Shown here piece after piece: positions 56,436-64,000 of a stretch of 64,000 nucleotides of DNA. The notes below the pieces were generated by a model that had not been told where the DNA came from, searched no databases, and saw nothing but the letters and a program-made list of their open reading frames with translations. Each line of letters starts with the position of its first letter. Position 1 is the stretch's first letter. Source of the stretch: Pseudodesulfovibrio sp. (GTDB lineage Bacteria > Desulfobacterota > Desulfovibrionia > Desulfovibrionales > Desulfovibrionaceae); NCBI GenBank assembly GCA_016744135.1, contig JADGEX010000001.1, positions 1-64,000 on the forward strand. Reading direction: 5' to 3'. Position numbers and translations under genes: made by a program.

Positions 56436-57343
56436 GCGTTTTCATTCTGAGTATTCTTTTTGTATTGCATGAGGATGTTGCCAGCGACGATAAAGCCGAG
56501 TCCGGCGATTGTTGCGGGCAGGATTTCTTCGCCCACCAGAAAGTGGATGAAGATAAGCGAGAGGAATGGGGAGAGAAATATGAGGTTTGCAATACGGGCG
56601 GTGCCTTCACCATCAGGTGTCGCTGCGTATTTCATGGCCGTGAGCCAAAGGGCGAAGGTGATGCCCATTTCGAAGAATCCGACATAAGCTGCGGATAGTG
56701 CTGATGTCATGTCCAAAGTCGGCAACTCTGAGAAAACAAGTGTTGCTATAATGATGAGCGGGAAACCACAGAGAAAACCGAGGAGTAATCCAGCTATAGG
56801 ATCAGCTTTGCTCCGGGTGTTGAATATCCAGTAAAGTGCCCATATGACAGTGCTTGCCAGAGCAAGTCCGACACCTGTGAGGTTGGAGAATTCAAGAGAG
56901 AACGGGTTGCCATGAGTGGAGATGACCACCACGCCGAAATAGCTCAGAAAAATAGCGGCCATATCTTTGCCTGACATTTTCTGACCTAGCAAAGGGATGG
57001 AGAGCAATGATAGAGTGATGGCCCAAGTATAATTGATGGGTTGTGCCTCTTGCGCCGGAAGTAGGTCGTATGCCTTGAACAGGATGACGTAGTAAAGGAA
57101 TGGATTTAGTACGCCAAGCAGGGCTGAACGAATCATTTCGCGGCGTGGCATTCGTGTCAGTTCATGGAGTTTGCCCTGAAACACCATGATTCCGGTGAGT
57201 GCGACAATGGAGGTGGCACAGGCCATGAGTAGAAGTTGGAGCGGGTCCAGTCTGGTCAGAGCGATTTTGAAGGCAGAGGCCACGGTGGACCAGATGCCCA
57301 CCGTGACCAATCCGAATATCAGTGCTTTTTTTCTGTTGTTCAC
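56432..57343 (-). CDS. EamA/DMT family transporter
   Basis: 303 residues starting at GTG 57343 (no clear ribosome site; it may be coupled to the upstream gene, whose stop is 8 bp away). Ten predicted membrane helices in two EamA repeats: [35 protein letters not shown] and [21 protein letters not shown]. Drug/metabolite superfamily transporters export amino acids, nucleotides or other metabolites; the substrate cannot be told. Its 3' end overlaps the stop of the convergent chemoreceptor gene by 4 bp. Confidence 0.85.
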   Translation of the reverse strand: MNNRKKALIFGLVTVGIWSTVASAFKIALTRLDPLQLLLMACATSIVALTGIMVFQGKLHELTRMPRREMIRSALLGVLNPFLYYVILFKAYDLLPAQEAQPINYTWAITLSLLSIPLLGQKMSGKDMAAIFLSYFGVVVISTHGNPFSLEFSNLTGVGLALASTVIWALYWIFNTRSKADPIAGLLLGFLCGFPLIIIATLVFSELPTLDMTSALSAAYVGFFEMGITFALWLTAMKYAATPDGEGTARIANLIFLSPFLSLIFIHFLVGEEILPATIAGLGFIVAGNILMQYKKNTQNENA

Positions 57344-57351
57344 GAGCGTGT

Positions 57352-58011
57352 TTAGATAATGACGTGTTTTTTGATGTGGTTAACCACTTCTTCTACGTCA
57401 TCAGTCACGATGAACAGGTCGAGGTCGTCTTCATGGCAGAATTCGTTGGTGACAAGCTGTGTCTTGAACCAATCCACTAGACCTCCCCAGAATTCTGTGC
57501 CGAATAAGACAATGGGAAAAGGCTTGATGCGGTGGGTCTGGATTAGTACAAGAGCTTCCGAAAGTTCATCCAGAGTGCCATAGCCGCCGGGTAGGGCCAC
57601 GTAGGCCAGAGCGTATTTGATGAACATGAGCTTACGGATGAAGAAGTAGCGAAATTCACTTTTTATGTTCATGTACGGGTTGTTGTGTTGTTCCATGGGC
57701 AGATGGATATGTAGGCCGATGGATTCGCCACCGTTTTCAAATGCGCCTTTGTTTCCGGCTTCCATGAGACCGGGACCACCGCCGGTAATAATTGAGTAGC
57801 CTGCTTCAGACAAGGCCTTGGAAAGTTCTACGGTCTTTTCGTAAAGCGGTTCTTCCGGCTTGACGCGAGCCGAACCGAACATGGATACGGCAGGTCCGAT
57901 TTCAGACAGATTTTCAAAGCCGTCCACTATTTCTGACATGATTTTGAAAAGCCGCCAGGATTCCTGGATTGAAAGGTCATCAATGAGATATTGTTTGGAG
58001 CGATGGATCAT
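57352..58011 (-). CDS. LOG-like/TIGR00730 family Rossmann-fold protein
   Basis: 219 residues from the ATG at 58011 with AAGGAG upstream. It carries both family motifs: GGGPGLMEAGNKGAF and PGGYGTLDELSEAL, which bind the nucleotide phosphate and ribose in lysine-decarboxylase-like/LOG proteins. Members are cytokinin-riboside-5'-monophosphate phosphoribohydrolases or nucleotide 5'-monophosphate nucleosidases (PpnN-like); this one is shorter than PpnN. First gene of a two-gene minus-strand unit with the EamA transporter. Confidence 0.85.
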   Translation of the reverse strand: MIHRSKQYLIDDLSIQESWRLFKIMSEIVDGFENLSEIGPAVSMFGSARVKPEEPLYEKTVELSKALSEAGYSIITGGGPGLMEAGNKGAFENGGESIGLHIHLPMEQHNNPYMNIKSEFRYFFIRKLMFIKYALAYVALPGGYGTLDELSEALVLIQTHRIKPFPIVLFGTEFWGGLVDWFKTQLVTNEFCHEDDLDLFIVTDDVEEVVNHIKKHVII

Positions 58012-58181
58012 GAATTCTCCTTGGATTTCGTATGGAATTGTTGCCTGAACCAAGTTTATGGGGCATGTAATCAAGACAGCGGACACTGAGTCTCGCTTGT
58101 AGACACATTACACAGATTCTTCCCCTTTCGAAAGTGGATTTTGTCGTTTTTCACAGGGGGATGGCATGATGAGGAACATCG

Positions 58182-59789
58182 ATGAAAATTACATTCATGG
58201 GCGCAGCCCGTACCGTCAGTGGCTCCTGTTATATTCTCGAATGTGGCAACAAGCGGTTTGCCGTTGATTGTGGCCTTCATCAGGGTAATAAGGAAATCGA
58301 GAAGCGGAACTGGAATTTTGATCAGTATGACGCTAAAGAGCTTGATTTCATATTGATTACCCATGCTCATATTGACCATACCGGCTTGTTACCGGCTCTG
58401 GTTTCCAAAGGTTTTAAAAGCCCCATCTATTGCACCGCTCCGACACGAGATCTGTTGGAGATCATGTTGCTTGACAGCGCACATATTCAGGAAATGGAAG
58501 CGGAGTGGGCCAATCGCAAGCGATTACGGACTGGTGGACAGCCCGTGCGGCCTTTGTATTCCATTGTCGATGCTGAAAATACCATCCCGTTATTTGCAAC
58601 AGTTGATTATTCCCAGACGTTTGAGCCAGCTCCAGGTATCAAAGTAACCTATATGAATGCAGGACATATCCTTGGTTCTGCTTTTATCGAAATAGAATAT
58701 GAGCAGGACGGCAAAAAAACCAAGGCGGTTTTTTCTGGTGACTTGGGGCGACCTGAGCAACTTATCGTCGAGGACCCCAGTGGTGTGGATTGTGCGGATT
58801 ATCTGTTTCTTGAATCAACGTATGGCAATCGTAATCACAAAGATGAGGCGGGGAGTCTGGAGGAATTGGCTGAAGCCATTGCCTACAGTTATAAAAATGG
58901 TGAGAAAGTCGTTATTCCGGCGTTTGCCGTGGAGCGGTCACAGCAGATTATATACAGTCTTTTTCTGTTGAAGAAACAGGGAAAGTTGCCGGACGATATG
59001 CCTGTATATCTGGATAGCCCGTTGGCTATTCGCGCTACGGAGATCTTTCGCAAGCATCCTGAATTTTTTGATAAAGAAACGCAGGAACTTCTTGAAAATG
59101 GTGAGAACCCACTCGATTTGCCGAACTTGAAGTTTACTGAGAGTCGTGAACAGTCTCAGGCCATCAACGAGACTCGTGGTCCGGCTGTTATTATTTCAGC
59201 CAGTGGAATGGCCAATGCCGGACGCATTAAGCATCATTTGCGGCATAATTTGTGGCGTCCCGGTGCAAGCGTTATTTTTGTGGGATGGCAGGGCGTTGGT
59301 ACTCCTGGACGGAAAATTGTGGGTGGCGCCAAGAAAATCCGTATTTTTGGTGAAGAAGTGGCTATCAATGCCAAGGTGTTTACCATTAATGGATTTTCCG
59401 GGCATGCCGGACAGGATGAACTCATGGACTGGCTCGGCACTATGAAGGGTAAGTCGGTGAAGGTTATTCTGGTACACGGCGAAGCTGAAGTGCAGAAAGA
59501 ATTTGGTGCATTGATTACTGAAAAATTTGGTTTTGAAGTGCATATCCCTGAATATATGGAAGAACTCGAATTGGAACCCGGTGTGGAGTTGCAGCCCGTG
59601 GTGGATATGGATATTGCCAGACCCCGCGTGGATTGGAATTTTCTCCTTGCCGATTCCGAAAAGCTGTATGCGGAACTTCGGGAGCGCGTGAAGAATGTGG
59701 AAGATCGGCCATGGGTCGATCAGTCGGAGTTGCGCGACAGGCTGCTTGATATTAATCGCAACATTGTTGCACTGGTCTCGGAAATGTAA
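58182..59789 (+). CDS. Metallo-beta-lactamase/beta-CASP family nuclease
   Basis: 535 residues. Zinc motif HAHIDH (His61, His63, Asp65, His66) within ITHAHIDHTGLLP; beta-CASP motifs include the SGDLG segment, FLESTYGNR, VIPAFAVERSQQIIY, ISASGMANAGRIKHHL and FSGHAGQDELMDW with its metal-binding His. It belongs to the RNA-processing branch (archaeal CPSF/KH-less and bacterial YsH1-like), probably a zinc-dependent endo- or exoribonuclease. It ends with about 90 extra helical residues. rsmD starts 2 bp after its stop. Confidence 0.88.
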   Translation: MKITFMGAARTVSGSCYILECGNKRFAVDCGLHQGNKEIEKRNWNFDQYDAKELDFILITHAHIDHTGLLPALVSKGFKSPIYCTAPTRDLLEIMLLDSAHIQEMEAEWANRKRLRTGGQPVRPLYSIVDAENTIPLFATVDYSQTFEPAPGIKVTYMNAGHILGSAFIEIEYEQDGKKTKAVFSGDLGRPEQLIVEDPSGVDCADYLFLESTYGNRNHKDEAGSLEELAEAIAYSYKNGEKVVIPAFAVERSQQIIYSLFLLKKQGKLPDDMPVYLDSPLAIRATEIFRKHPEFFDKETQELLENGENPLDLPNLKFTESREQSQAINETRGPAVIISASGMANAGRIKHHLRHNLWRPGASVIFVGWQGVGTPGRKIVGGAKKIRIFGEEVAINAKVFTINGFSGHAGQDELMDWLGTMKGKSVKVILVHGEAEVQKEFGALITEKFGFEVHIPEYMEELELEPGVELQPVVDMDIARPRVDWNFLLADSEKLYAELRERVKNVEDRPWVDQSELRDRLLDINRNIVALVSEM

Positions 59790-59791
59790 TC

Positions 59792-60352
59792 ATGCGAATA
59801 GTTGGTGGAAAATACAAAGGACGTAGGCTCAAAACCTGCGAGGGGCCGGGGTATAGACCGGCCACAATGAAAGTTCGTGAATCCATTTTTTCCATGCTGA
59901 TGGCGCGGGGAGTGGATTTTTCGGACGTGCGTGTCATCGACATGTTTGCCGGTTCAGGAAGCTTGGGAATGGAATGCCTGAGTCGTGGCGTGACAACTGC
60001 CTGGTTTATAGAGAAAAGTTCAAAGGCCGCAGGGTTGATACGAAAAAATTTGTCTGACCTTGGCGTGGAGAAAAAATGCGTCAAGGTGGTCAGCAAGGAC
60101 CTTTTTGGTGTATTGTCCAAGAAACCTGATACGCCTTTTGATCTGGTTTTCATTGACCCGCCCTATGGAAAGGACTTATTGGTCCCGGCTTTGGAGAAGG
60201 CGTTGAAAAAAGGGTGGATTGCACCCGGCGCATTAGTCCTGGCCGAAGTGGAGACAGCTATTAGTGCTCCACTCGAAGGACCTATTGCGGAAATGGAATT
60301 GTTAACTGACCGTGAATACGGTCAAACCAGGATACTTTTATGGCGGAATTAA
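59792..60352 (+). CDS. rsmD: 16S rRNA (guanine966-N2)-methyltransferase
   Basis: 186 residues. MRIVGGKYKGRRLKTCEGPGYRPATMKVRESIFSML is the typical RsmD N-terminus; the SAM-binding region is VIDMFAGSGSLGMECLSRG, and the catalytic N-methylase motif is DPPYG (in FIDPPYGKD) in place of NPPF/Y. It methylates G966 in helix 31 of 16S rRNA before 30S maturation is complete. Its last 13 bp overlap coaD, a widely conserved rsmD-coaD pairing. Confidence 0.93.
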   Translation: MRIVGGKYKGRRLKTCEGPGYRPATMKVRESIFSMLMARGVDFSDVRVIDMFAGSGSLGMECLSRGVTTAWFIEKSSKAAGLIRKNLSDLGVEKKCVKVVSKDLFGVLSKKPDTPFDLVFIDPPYGKDLLVPALEKALKKGWIAPGALVLAEVETAISAPLEGPIAEMELLTDREYGQTRILLWRN

Positions 60353-60870
60353 ACCATCGCACGGCTGTTTACCCCGGAACTTTTGACCCTTTGACCATGG
60401 GCCATGTCAGTTTGACTCGGCGTGGTCTTCAGGTTTTTGATACCGTGATTCTTGCCGTGGCTGAGAGCACGCCGAAGAAGACGCTGTTTTCCATCGGGGA
60501 ACGGGTTGAATTGGCAAAAGAAGTTTTTCGCGATGAGCCGAATGTTATTGTCGAGCCGTTTGATTGTTTGTTGATTGATTATGTGGAGAGCAAGGGAGCT
60601 GGAACCATTATGCGCGGCCTGCGTGCGGTTTCCGATTTCGAGTATGAATTTCAGATGGCACTCATGAATCGCAAATTGGAGCGTGAAATTGAGACAGTCT
60701 TTATGATGACTGATTTTAAATGGATGTATTTGAGTTCCACCATTGTGAAAGAAGTTGCCCATTACGGCGGTGATGTTTGCGGATTGGTCCCCGGTCCTGT
60801 GGTCAAGGCCTTGAATATTAAATATGGCTTCACATACGGGTGCGGCGGCAAAAAGAAGAAAGGGAAATGA
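60340..60870 (+). CDS. coaD: Phosphopantetheine adenylyltransferase
   Basis: 176 residues. Adds AMP to 4'-phosphopantetheine in coenzyme A synthesis. The nucleotidyltransferase motif is AVYPGTFDPLTMGHVSL, with the TxGH histidine; RGLRAVSDFEYEFQMALMNRKL binds phosphopantetheine; and YLSSTIVKEVAHYGGDV is the C-terminal substrate loop. A short Lys/Gly-rich tail (GCGGKKKKGK) is added. It overlaps both rsmD and miaA, so all three are translationally coupled. Confidence 0.95.
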   Translation: MAELNHRTAVYPGTFDPLTMGHVSLTRRGLQVFDTVILAVAESTPKKTLFSIGERVELAKEVFRDEPNVIVEPFDCLLIDYVESKGAGTIMRGLRAVSDFEYEFQMALMNRKLEREIETVFMMTDFKWMYLSSTIVKEVAHYGGDVCGLVPGPVVKALNIKYGFTYGCGGKKKKGK

Positions 60871-61796
60871 GTAAAAAGCCTCCCATAGTTTGCCTTCTTG
60901 GTCCCACGGGAACCGGAAAGACCGCTGCAGCTATTGCTATTGCCAAGTGCATGGACGCCAGTGTTATCAATTTTGATTCTCGACAGGTGTATCGCGATTT
61001 TCCGCTTATAACGGCGCAACCCGATGTCGAGGAACAGGCTGCTTGCCCTCATTTGTTGTATGGATTTTTGGGGACTGAAGAGAAGATGACGGCTGCCCGA
61101 TTTGTGGCGCTGGCTGTTGAGAAGATCGAAGAGGTACGTTCACAAGGCCGTTTGCCCATATTGGTGGGCGGGACCGGGATGTATCTTCGGTCTTTGCTTT
61201 CCGGGATTGCACCCATTCCTGAAATATCGGCTGAGATTCGGCAGCAGGTTCTTGATCGAGTCAAAGCCGAGGGCCCGCAGATTTTACACACAGAGTTGAC
61301 AAAGAACGATCCTGACTATGCTGCCAAGATTCACCCCAATGATACGCAGCGTAACGCTCGTGCCGCAGAAGTTTTTCTGGCGACGGGGAAAAACATGACA
61401 TGGTGGCACACTGAAAGTGAACATGCCCCGGCACCGTATGAAGCTCTTAAAATCGGCATGAAGATTGATTTGAATGAACTCACACCGCATTTGGCCAAGC
61501 GGATCGGTGGGATGTTGGAGCAGGGAGCGGTGGATGAAGCCACGCGGGCGTATGCGAAGTGTTCAGATGGCAAAGCGCCAGGATGGACCGGCATAGGATG
61601 TTCGGAACTGTTGGCTTTTTTGCGGGACGAAATCCCGCTGAGTGATGTTCGAAACATGTGGATCAAAAATACGCGGGCCTATGCTAAACGGCAGATTACA
61701 TGGTTTAAAAAAGAATCCGATATTCATTGGTTTGCACCGGGAGCAAATAATGACATCGCCAACCATGTGGAGCAATGGCTGGCTGAATTCAATTGA
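60867..61796 (+). CDS. miaA: tRNA dimethylallyltransferase
   Basis: 309-310 residues from the ATG at 60867, overlapping the coaD stop, with AAGGGAA upstream. P-loop GPTGTGKT (12-19), the catalytic FDSRQVYRDF with the conserved Asp, GGTGMYLRSLLSG, and the C-terminal RAYAKRQITWFKKE zinc/tRNA-binding region. It adds a dimethylallyl group to A37 of tRNAs reading UNN codons. Together with TsaD (A37 threonylcarbamoylation) at 22 kb the window encodes two of the major A37 modification enzymes. Confidence 0.94.
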   Translation: MSKKPPIVCLLGPTGTGKTAAAIAIAKCMDASVINFDSRQVYRDFPLITAQPDVEEQAACPHLLYGFLGTEEKMTAARFVALAVEKIEEVRSQGRLPILVGGTGMYLRSLLSGIAPIPEISAEIRQQVLDRVKAEGPQILHTELTKNDPDYAAKIHPNDTQRNARAAEVFLATGKNMTWWHTESEHAPAPYEALKIGMKIDLNELTPHLAKRIGGMLEQGAVDEATRAYAKCSDGKAPGWTGIGCSELLAFLRDEIPLSDVRNMWIKNTRAYAKRQITWFKKESDIHWFAPGANNDIANHVEQWLAEFN

Positions 61797-62285
61797 TCAA
61801 TTCAGTCCGATAACGGCTAGTTGTGTTGGCGTCAAATACCAGTTCAATGTGCCGTAGGTTTCTTTCATGTTCATCTGTAACTGCATGAGACCGCCGTTTT
61901 CGATAGCGATGTCCACTGGTGTTATTGTCGTCAGTATGTGGGAAGCAAGTGCTCCGAGTGAGGGAAGGTGCCCCACAATGAGGATTGACTCCAACCCGTT
62001 GTAATCCCGTATATAATCTAATGTTTTTTTTGCTGGTGTCATTGCCTTGACCACATCGGTCACCTGAATCCTAGAGGACGGATAGCCTGTTTGTTCAGCC
62101 ATAATTTTGGCTGTTTCCAGAGAGCGGACTTTAGGGCTGGCGACTACAAGCTCGAAACGTAGGCCCAGAATTTGTGCGGCGCGTGCCGATTTTTCAATTT
62201 GTTCTCGGCCTACCGGACTTAAAGGTTGGTGCGGGTCAAGCTCTTTGGATAGGCAGACGCCATGTTGCATTAAATGGATAAGCAT
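61797..62285 (-). CDS. SixA-like histidine phosphatase superfamily protein
   Basis: 162 residues from the ATG at 62285, with GGAG six bases upstream. Phosphoglycerate-mutase-like fold: the first catalytic segment reads LIHLMQHG where SixA has MRHG, so Gln7 replaces the usual phosphate-binding Arg next to the phosphorylatable His8. LSPVGREQIEKSA, ASPKVRSLETAKIM and IVGHLPSLGALASHI supply the remaining residues, including the second Arg and second His. Likely a small protein or metabolite phosphatase, possibly weakened by the Arg to Gln change. Convergent with miaA. Confidence 0.75.
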   Translation of the reverse strand: MLIHLMQHGVCLSKELDPHQPLSPVGREQIEKSARAAQILGLRFELVVASPKVRSLETAKIMAEQTGYPSSRIQVTDVVKAMTPAKKTLDYIRDYNGLESILIVGHLPSLGALASHILTTITPVDIAIENGGLMQLQMNMKETYGTLNWYLTPTQLAVIGLN

Positions 62286-62441
62286 GCGTAACTCCACTGT
62301 TTGGTTGCCGTATTTTGGAAATGTATCACTCGCGTCAGGGCGCGGCAAGCTGCTTGCAGAAAAGCGGCAACCACGATACATCCGATGGAGTTTGATATCC
62401 CACACCGCATGCGGTTTTGAATACTTGAGGACACTATATAC

Positions 62442-63347
62442 ATGTCATTTCGTCTTGTTATTCCCATTTTGTTGTCATTGTTTATCTTTTCTCCTGTGGC
62501 GCAAGCCTTTCAAGGGCATGTGCAGTCTTTCGGAAAAGAGGGAGCTATTGCTTGGGGTAATGGCGAACTCTCTGTTGTTCAAGCTGTCGAAAAAAGTAAT
62601 GATGAAGCGACGCCATATACGCCGCTGGCCGTGCGCAAGGCGGCTTCCAAGGCTCGTCGGCTTTTGCTTGATATGGTTTTAACCACACGAATCAGTGCCA
62701 AGCAGACGGTCGGCAGTGCTCTTGCTGATAATCGAGTGCTAGGCAGTCAGGTAAGGGGACTTGTTCACAATTCTCTTTTCCAAGGACCGTCCCATCTGGA
62801 TGCCGAAGGAACCGTTCTGGTCTCCGAGCGTTTTAGAGGCAAGCTGGCTGAGTTGATTTTACCGACAACCATTCAGTTTCAAAGTGGCATCTCTCCGAAA
62901 TTGTCTACATATATGGAGCAGGATGTTACGGAGTTAGAAGCGGTTGGTTCTGCTGTAACAGGATATTCCGGTGTTATTATCGACGCTCGTGGCATGAAAG
63001 TCACGCCCGCACTGACTCCTGTTATTTATGGGAGCGAGGGGCTTGGTGCTTACGGTGCATTTCTGGTGAGCAGGGCCAATGCTGTGAATAAGGGCGTCGT
63101 AGCGTATGCGAATACATCCGATTTGGCAGTTCTTAAAGAGCGCGTGGGTAATAACCCTTTGCGGGTCAAAGCGGTCCGTGCGTACGGTTCTTGGCGGACC
63201 GATATAATTATTGAGACATCAATGGCCCGGTTAGTTCGTGCCATTATGAAGTCCGGGAATATTGTTGCGAATTGTGCAGTTGTTATTGTCGTGGACGAAG
63301 CCGCGCCCGTTGAAACCCTTGAAACTGTTGAAACCGAAAGCGAATAA
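62442..63347 (+). CDS. Exported protein of unknown function
   Basis: 301 residues. A clear Sec signal peptide, MSFRLVIPILLSLFIFSPVAQA, with cleavage likely after AQA. The mature part has a helical segment (AVRKAASKARRLLLDMVLTTRIS) like those at the start of LPP20/FlgT-type envelope proteins, and the segment VIIDARGMKVTPALTPVIYGSEG, which recurs in secreted proteins of this group. The acidic C-terminus is ETLETVETESE. GAGGA lies ten bases before the ATG. It is followed by a second exported protein after 15 bp, probably in one operon. Confidence 0.65.
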   Translation: MSFRLVIPILLSLFIFSPVAQAFQGHVQSFGKEGAIAWGNGELSVVQAVEKSNDEATPYTPLAVRKAASKARRLLLDMVLTTRISAKQTVGSALADNRVLGSQVRGLVHNSLFQGPSHLDAEGTVLVSERFRGKLAELILPTTIQFQSGISPKLSTYMEQDVTELEAVGSAVTGYSGVIIDARGMKVTPALTPVIYGSEGLGAYGAFLVSRANAVNKGVVAYANTSDLAVLKERVGNNPLRVKAVRAYGSWRTDIIIETSMARLVRAIMKSGNIVANCAVVIVVDEAAPVETLETVETESE

Positions 63348-63362
63348 GCGCGAGTTGAGATA

Positions 63363-64000
63363 ATGCAGACTATTTTGAGAATTTGTTGTTTTTTGATGTG
63401 CCTCATGATTTTTCCTTCCATGGCAGGAGCAGGCACCGTGGATGTCTTTCGGCCTGTAGAAGAAAATGTGTCTCCCATGGAGATGCGCACCCGTGCCATG
63501 GCTGAAGGATTTGCCTTGGCTGTACTGGATGAGGCCCAAGTTATGTTGCCCGGATTGGACGCATTGCGTGCCGAAGCCTTAAAAATGTATCTGACAGGGC
63601 ACGCCAAGCCGTATATTCAGGGATACAAATTGCTCTCTTCCAAGGAAGTCGATGAAGGCCTTGAAATGCGTATGGACGTGCGTATTAACAAGCGAACACT
63701 TCGAGATGGTTTGAAAAAATTAGGACTTTTCCAGACGTTGAAATCACCGTTGGTGGCATCAGTGGCCTGGCCTGAAGATATTTCCGGTGATGAAATGGCT
63801 GTTTTGCAAGGTCTTATCACCATGACTGGTTTGGAATTGGAAGACGGTACGTATCCCGCCTTCTTTCTGGAATATACCAAGGAAAAAGCCTATAAAGGGC
63901 GCATGATTCTGGATAATCGAGAGTGGCTTAGCATCAACAAGGACCTAGCGGTGGTCTGGGTTGATCTCTGGGCACGGTATTTTGATCAGTCTCAATCGAA
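63363..64000 (+). CDS. Exported protein, partial (runs off the window end)
   Basis: At least 212 codons from the ATG at 63363, open to base 64000 without a stop. The N-terminus is a signal peptide (QTILRICCFLMCLMIFPSMAGA, residues 2-23). The mature part starts GTVDVFRPVEENVSPMEMRTRA and continues with a helix rich in Ala/Glu (MAEGFALAVLDEAQVMLPG), then strands (GLEMRMDVRINKRTL). The layout recalls FlgT or DUF2066-type periplasmic proteins, but the match is weak. It forms a unit with the exported protein upstream. Confidence 0.65.
   Translation, partial: MQTILRICCFLMCLMIFPSMAGAGTVDVFRPVEENVSPMEMRTRAMAEGFALAVLDEAQVMLPGLDALRAEALKMYLTGHAKPYIQGYKLLSSKEVDEGLEMRMDVRINKRTLRDGLKKLGLFQTLKSPLVASVAWPEDISGDEMAVLQGLITMTGLELEDGTYPAFFLEYTKEKAYKGRMILDNREWLSINKDLAVVWVDLWARYFDQSQS

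Overview
The window reads as a housekeeping stretch of the chromosome of a Gram-negative, motile anaerobe, most probably a Desulfovibrionales sulfate reducer of the Desulfovibrio/Pseudodesulfovibrio type. This placement is an inference from gene content: tig-clpP-clpX-lon, a MucR-type regulator, a bacterial ThiD-ThiN fusion, a paaK-ACT pair, an H-NOX chemoreceptor beside cheA and cheB, BamD, and DUF190 beside crcB. I see no insertion sequence, prophage, CRISPR array or rRNA. Genes are dense, mostly on the + strand, and grouped into operons ended by clear intrinsic terminators.

Layout. 1-5.1 kb: three regulators (TetR, MucR, MerR-like), small unknown proteins and thiDN. 5.2-11.6 kb: tRNA-Leu(TAG), then the protein quality-control block tig, clpP, clpX, lon. 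11.6-15.3 kb: an unknown protein behind a sigma-54-like site, an ADP-ribosylglycohydrolase, an M23 peptidase and a CBS protein. 15.5-18.7 kb: pcm, a DUF368/PopT-like protein, an Mrp ATPase and pgsA. 18.9-23.3 kb: envelope and division-type small proteins, fbp and tsaD. 23.3-29.0 kb: one long operon trxA-trxB-bamD-unknown-EF-G-DUF2062 behind an unusually palindromic leader. 29.1-34.6 kb: a chemosensory module (H-NOX receptor, CheA, CheB). 34.7-39.5 kb: DUF190-crcB, CYTH, and the N-degron set clpS-clpA-aat. 40-46 kb: uvrB, a K+ channel homologue, ligA, dapB. 46-49.4 kb: cardiolipin synthase, a MATE exporter, an HPt protein. 49.6-51.6 kb: paaK and an ACT protein behind a phenylalanine-rich leader peptide and attenuator. 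51.7-64 kb: nitroreductase, rsfS, gpmI, a second chemoreceptor with a C-terminal sensor, an EamA transporter, a LOG-like protein, a beta-CASP nuclease, rsmD-coaD-miaA, a SixA-like phosphatase and two exported proteins, the last one cut by the window end.

The most interesting element is the leader of the paaK operon (51432-51561, minus strand). A short open frame encoding MKNFLVFRSFFFFMCPQ is followed by a terminator with a T-run. The 5' arm of that terminator can instead pair over 9 bp with a segment lying three bases after the leader stop codon. This is the architecture of classical tRNA-Phe-dependent attenuation, but it sits in front of phenylacetate-CoA ligase rather than pheA or pheS. It suggests that PaaK here supplies phenylalanine, by salvage of phenylacetate, instead of degrading it. 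Other points worth a look are the four consecutive inverted repeats in the trxA leader, the H-NOX receptor/CheA/CheB cluster, a K+ channel homologue with TVGFM in place of TVGYG, a SixA-like protein with MQHG instead of MRHG, and a trigger factor with a 65-residue C-terminal extension.
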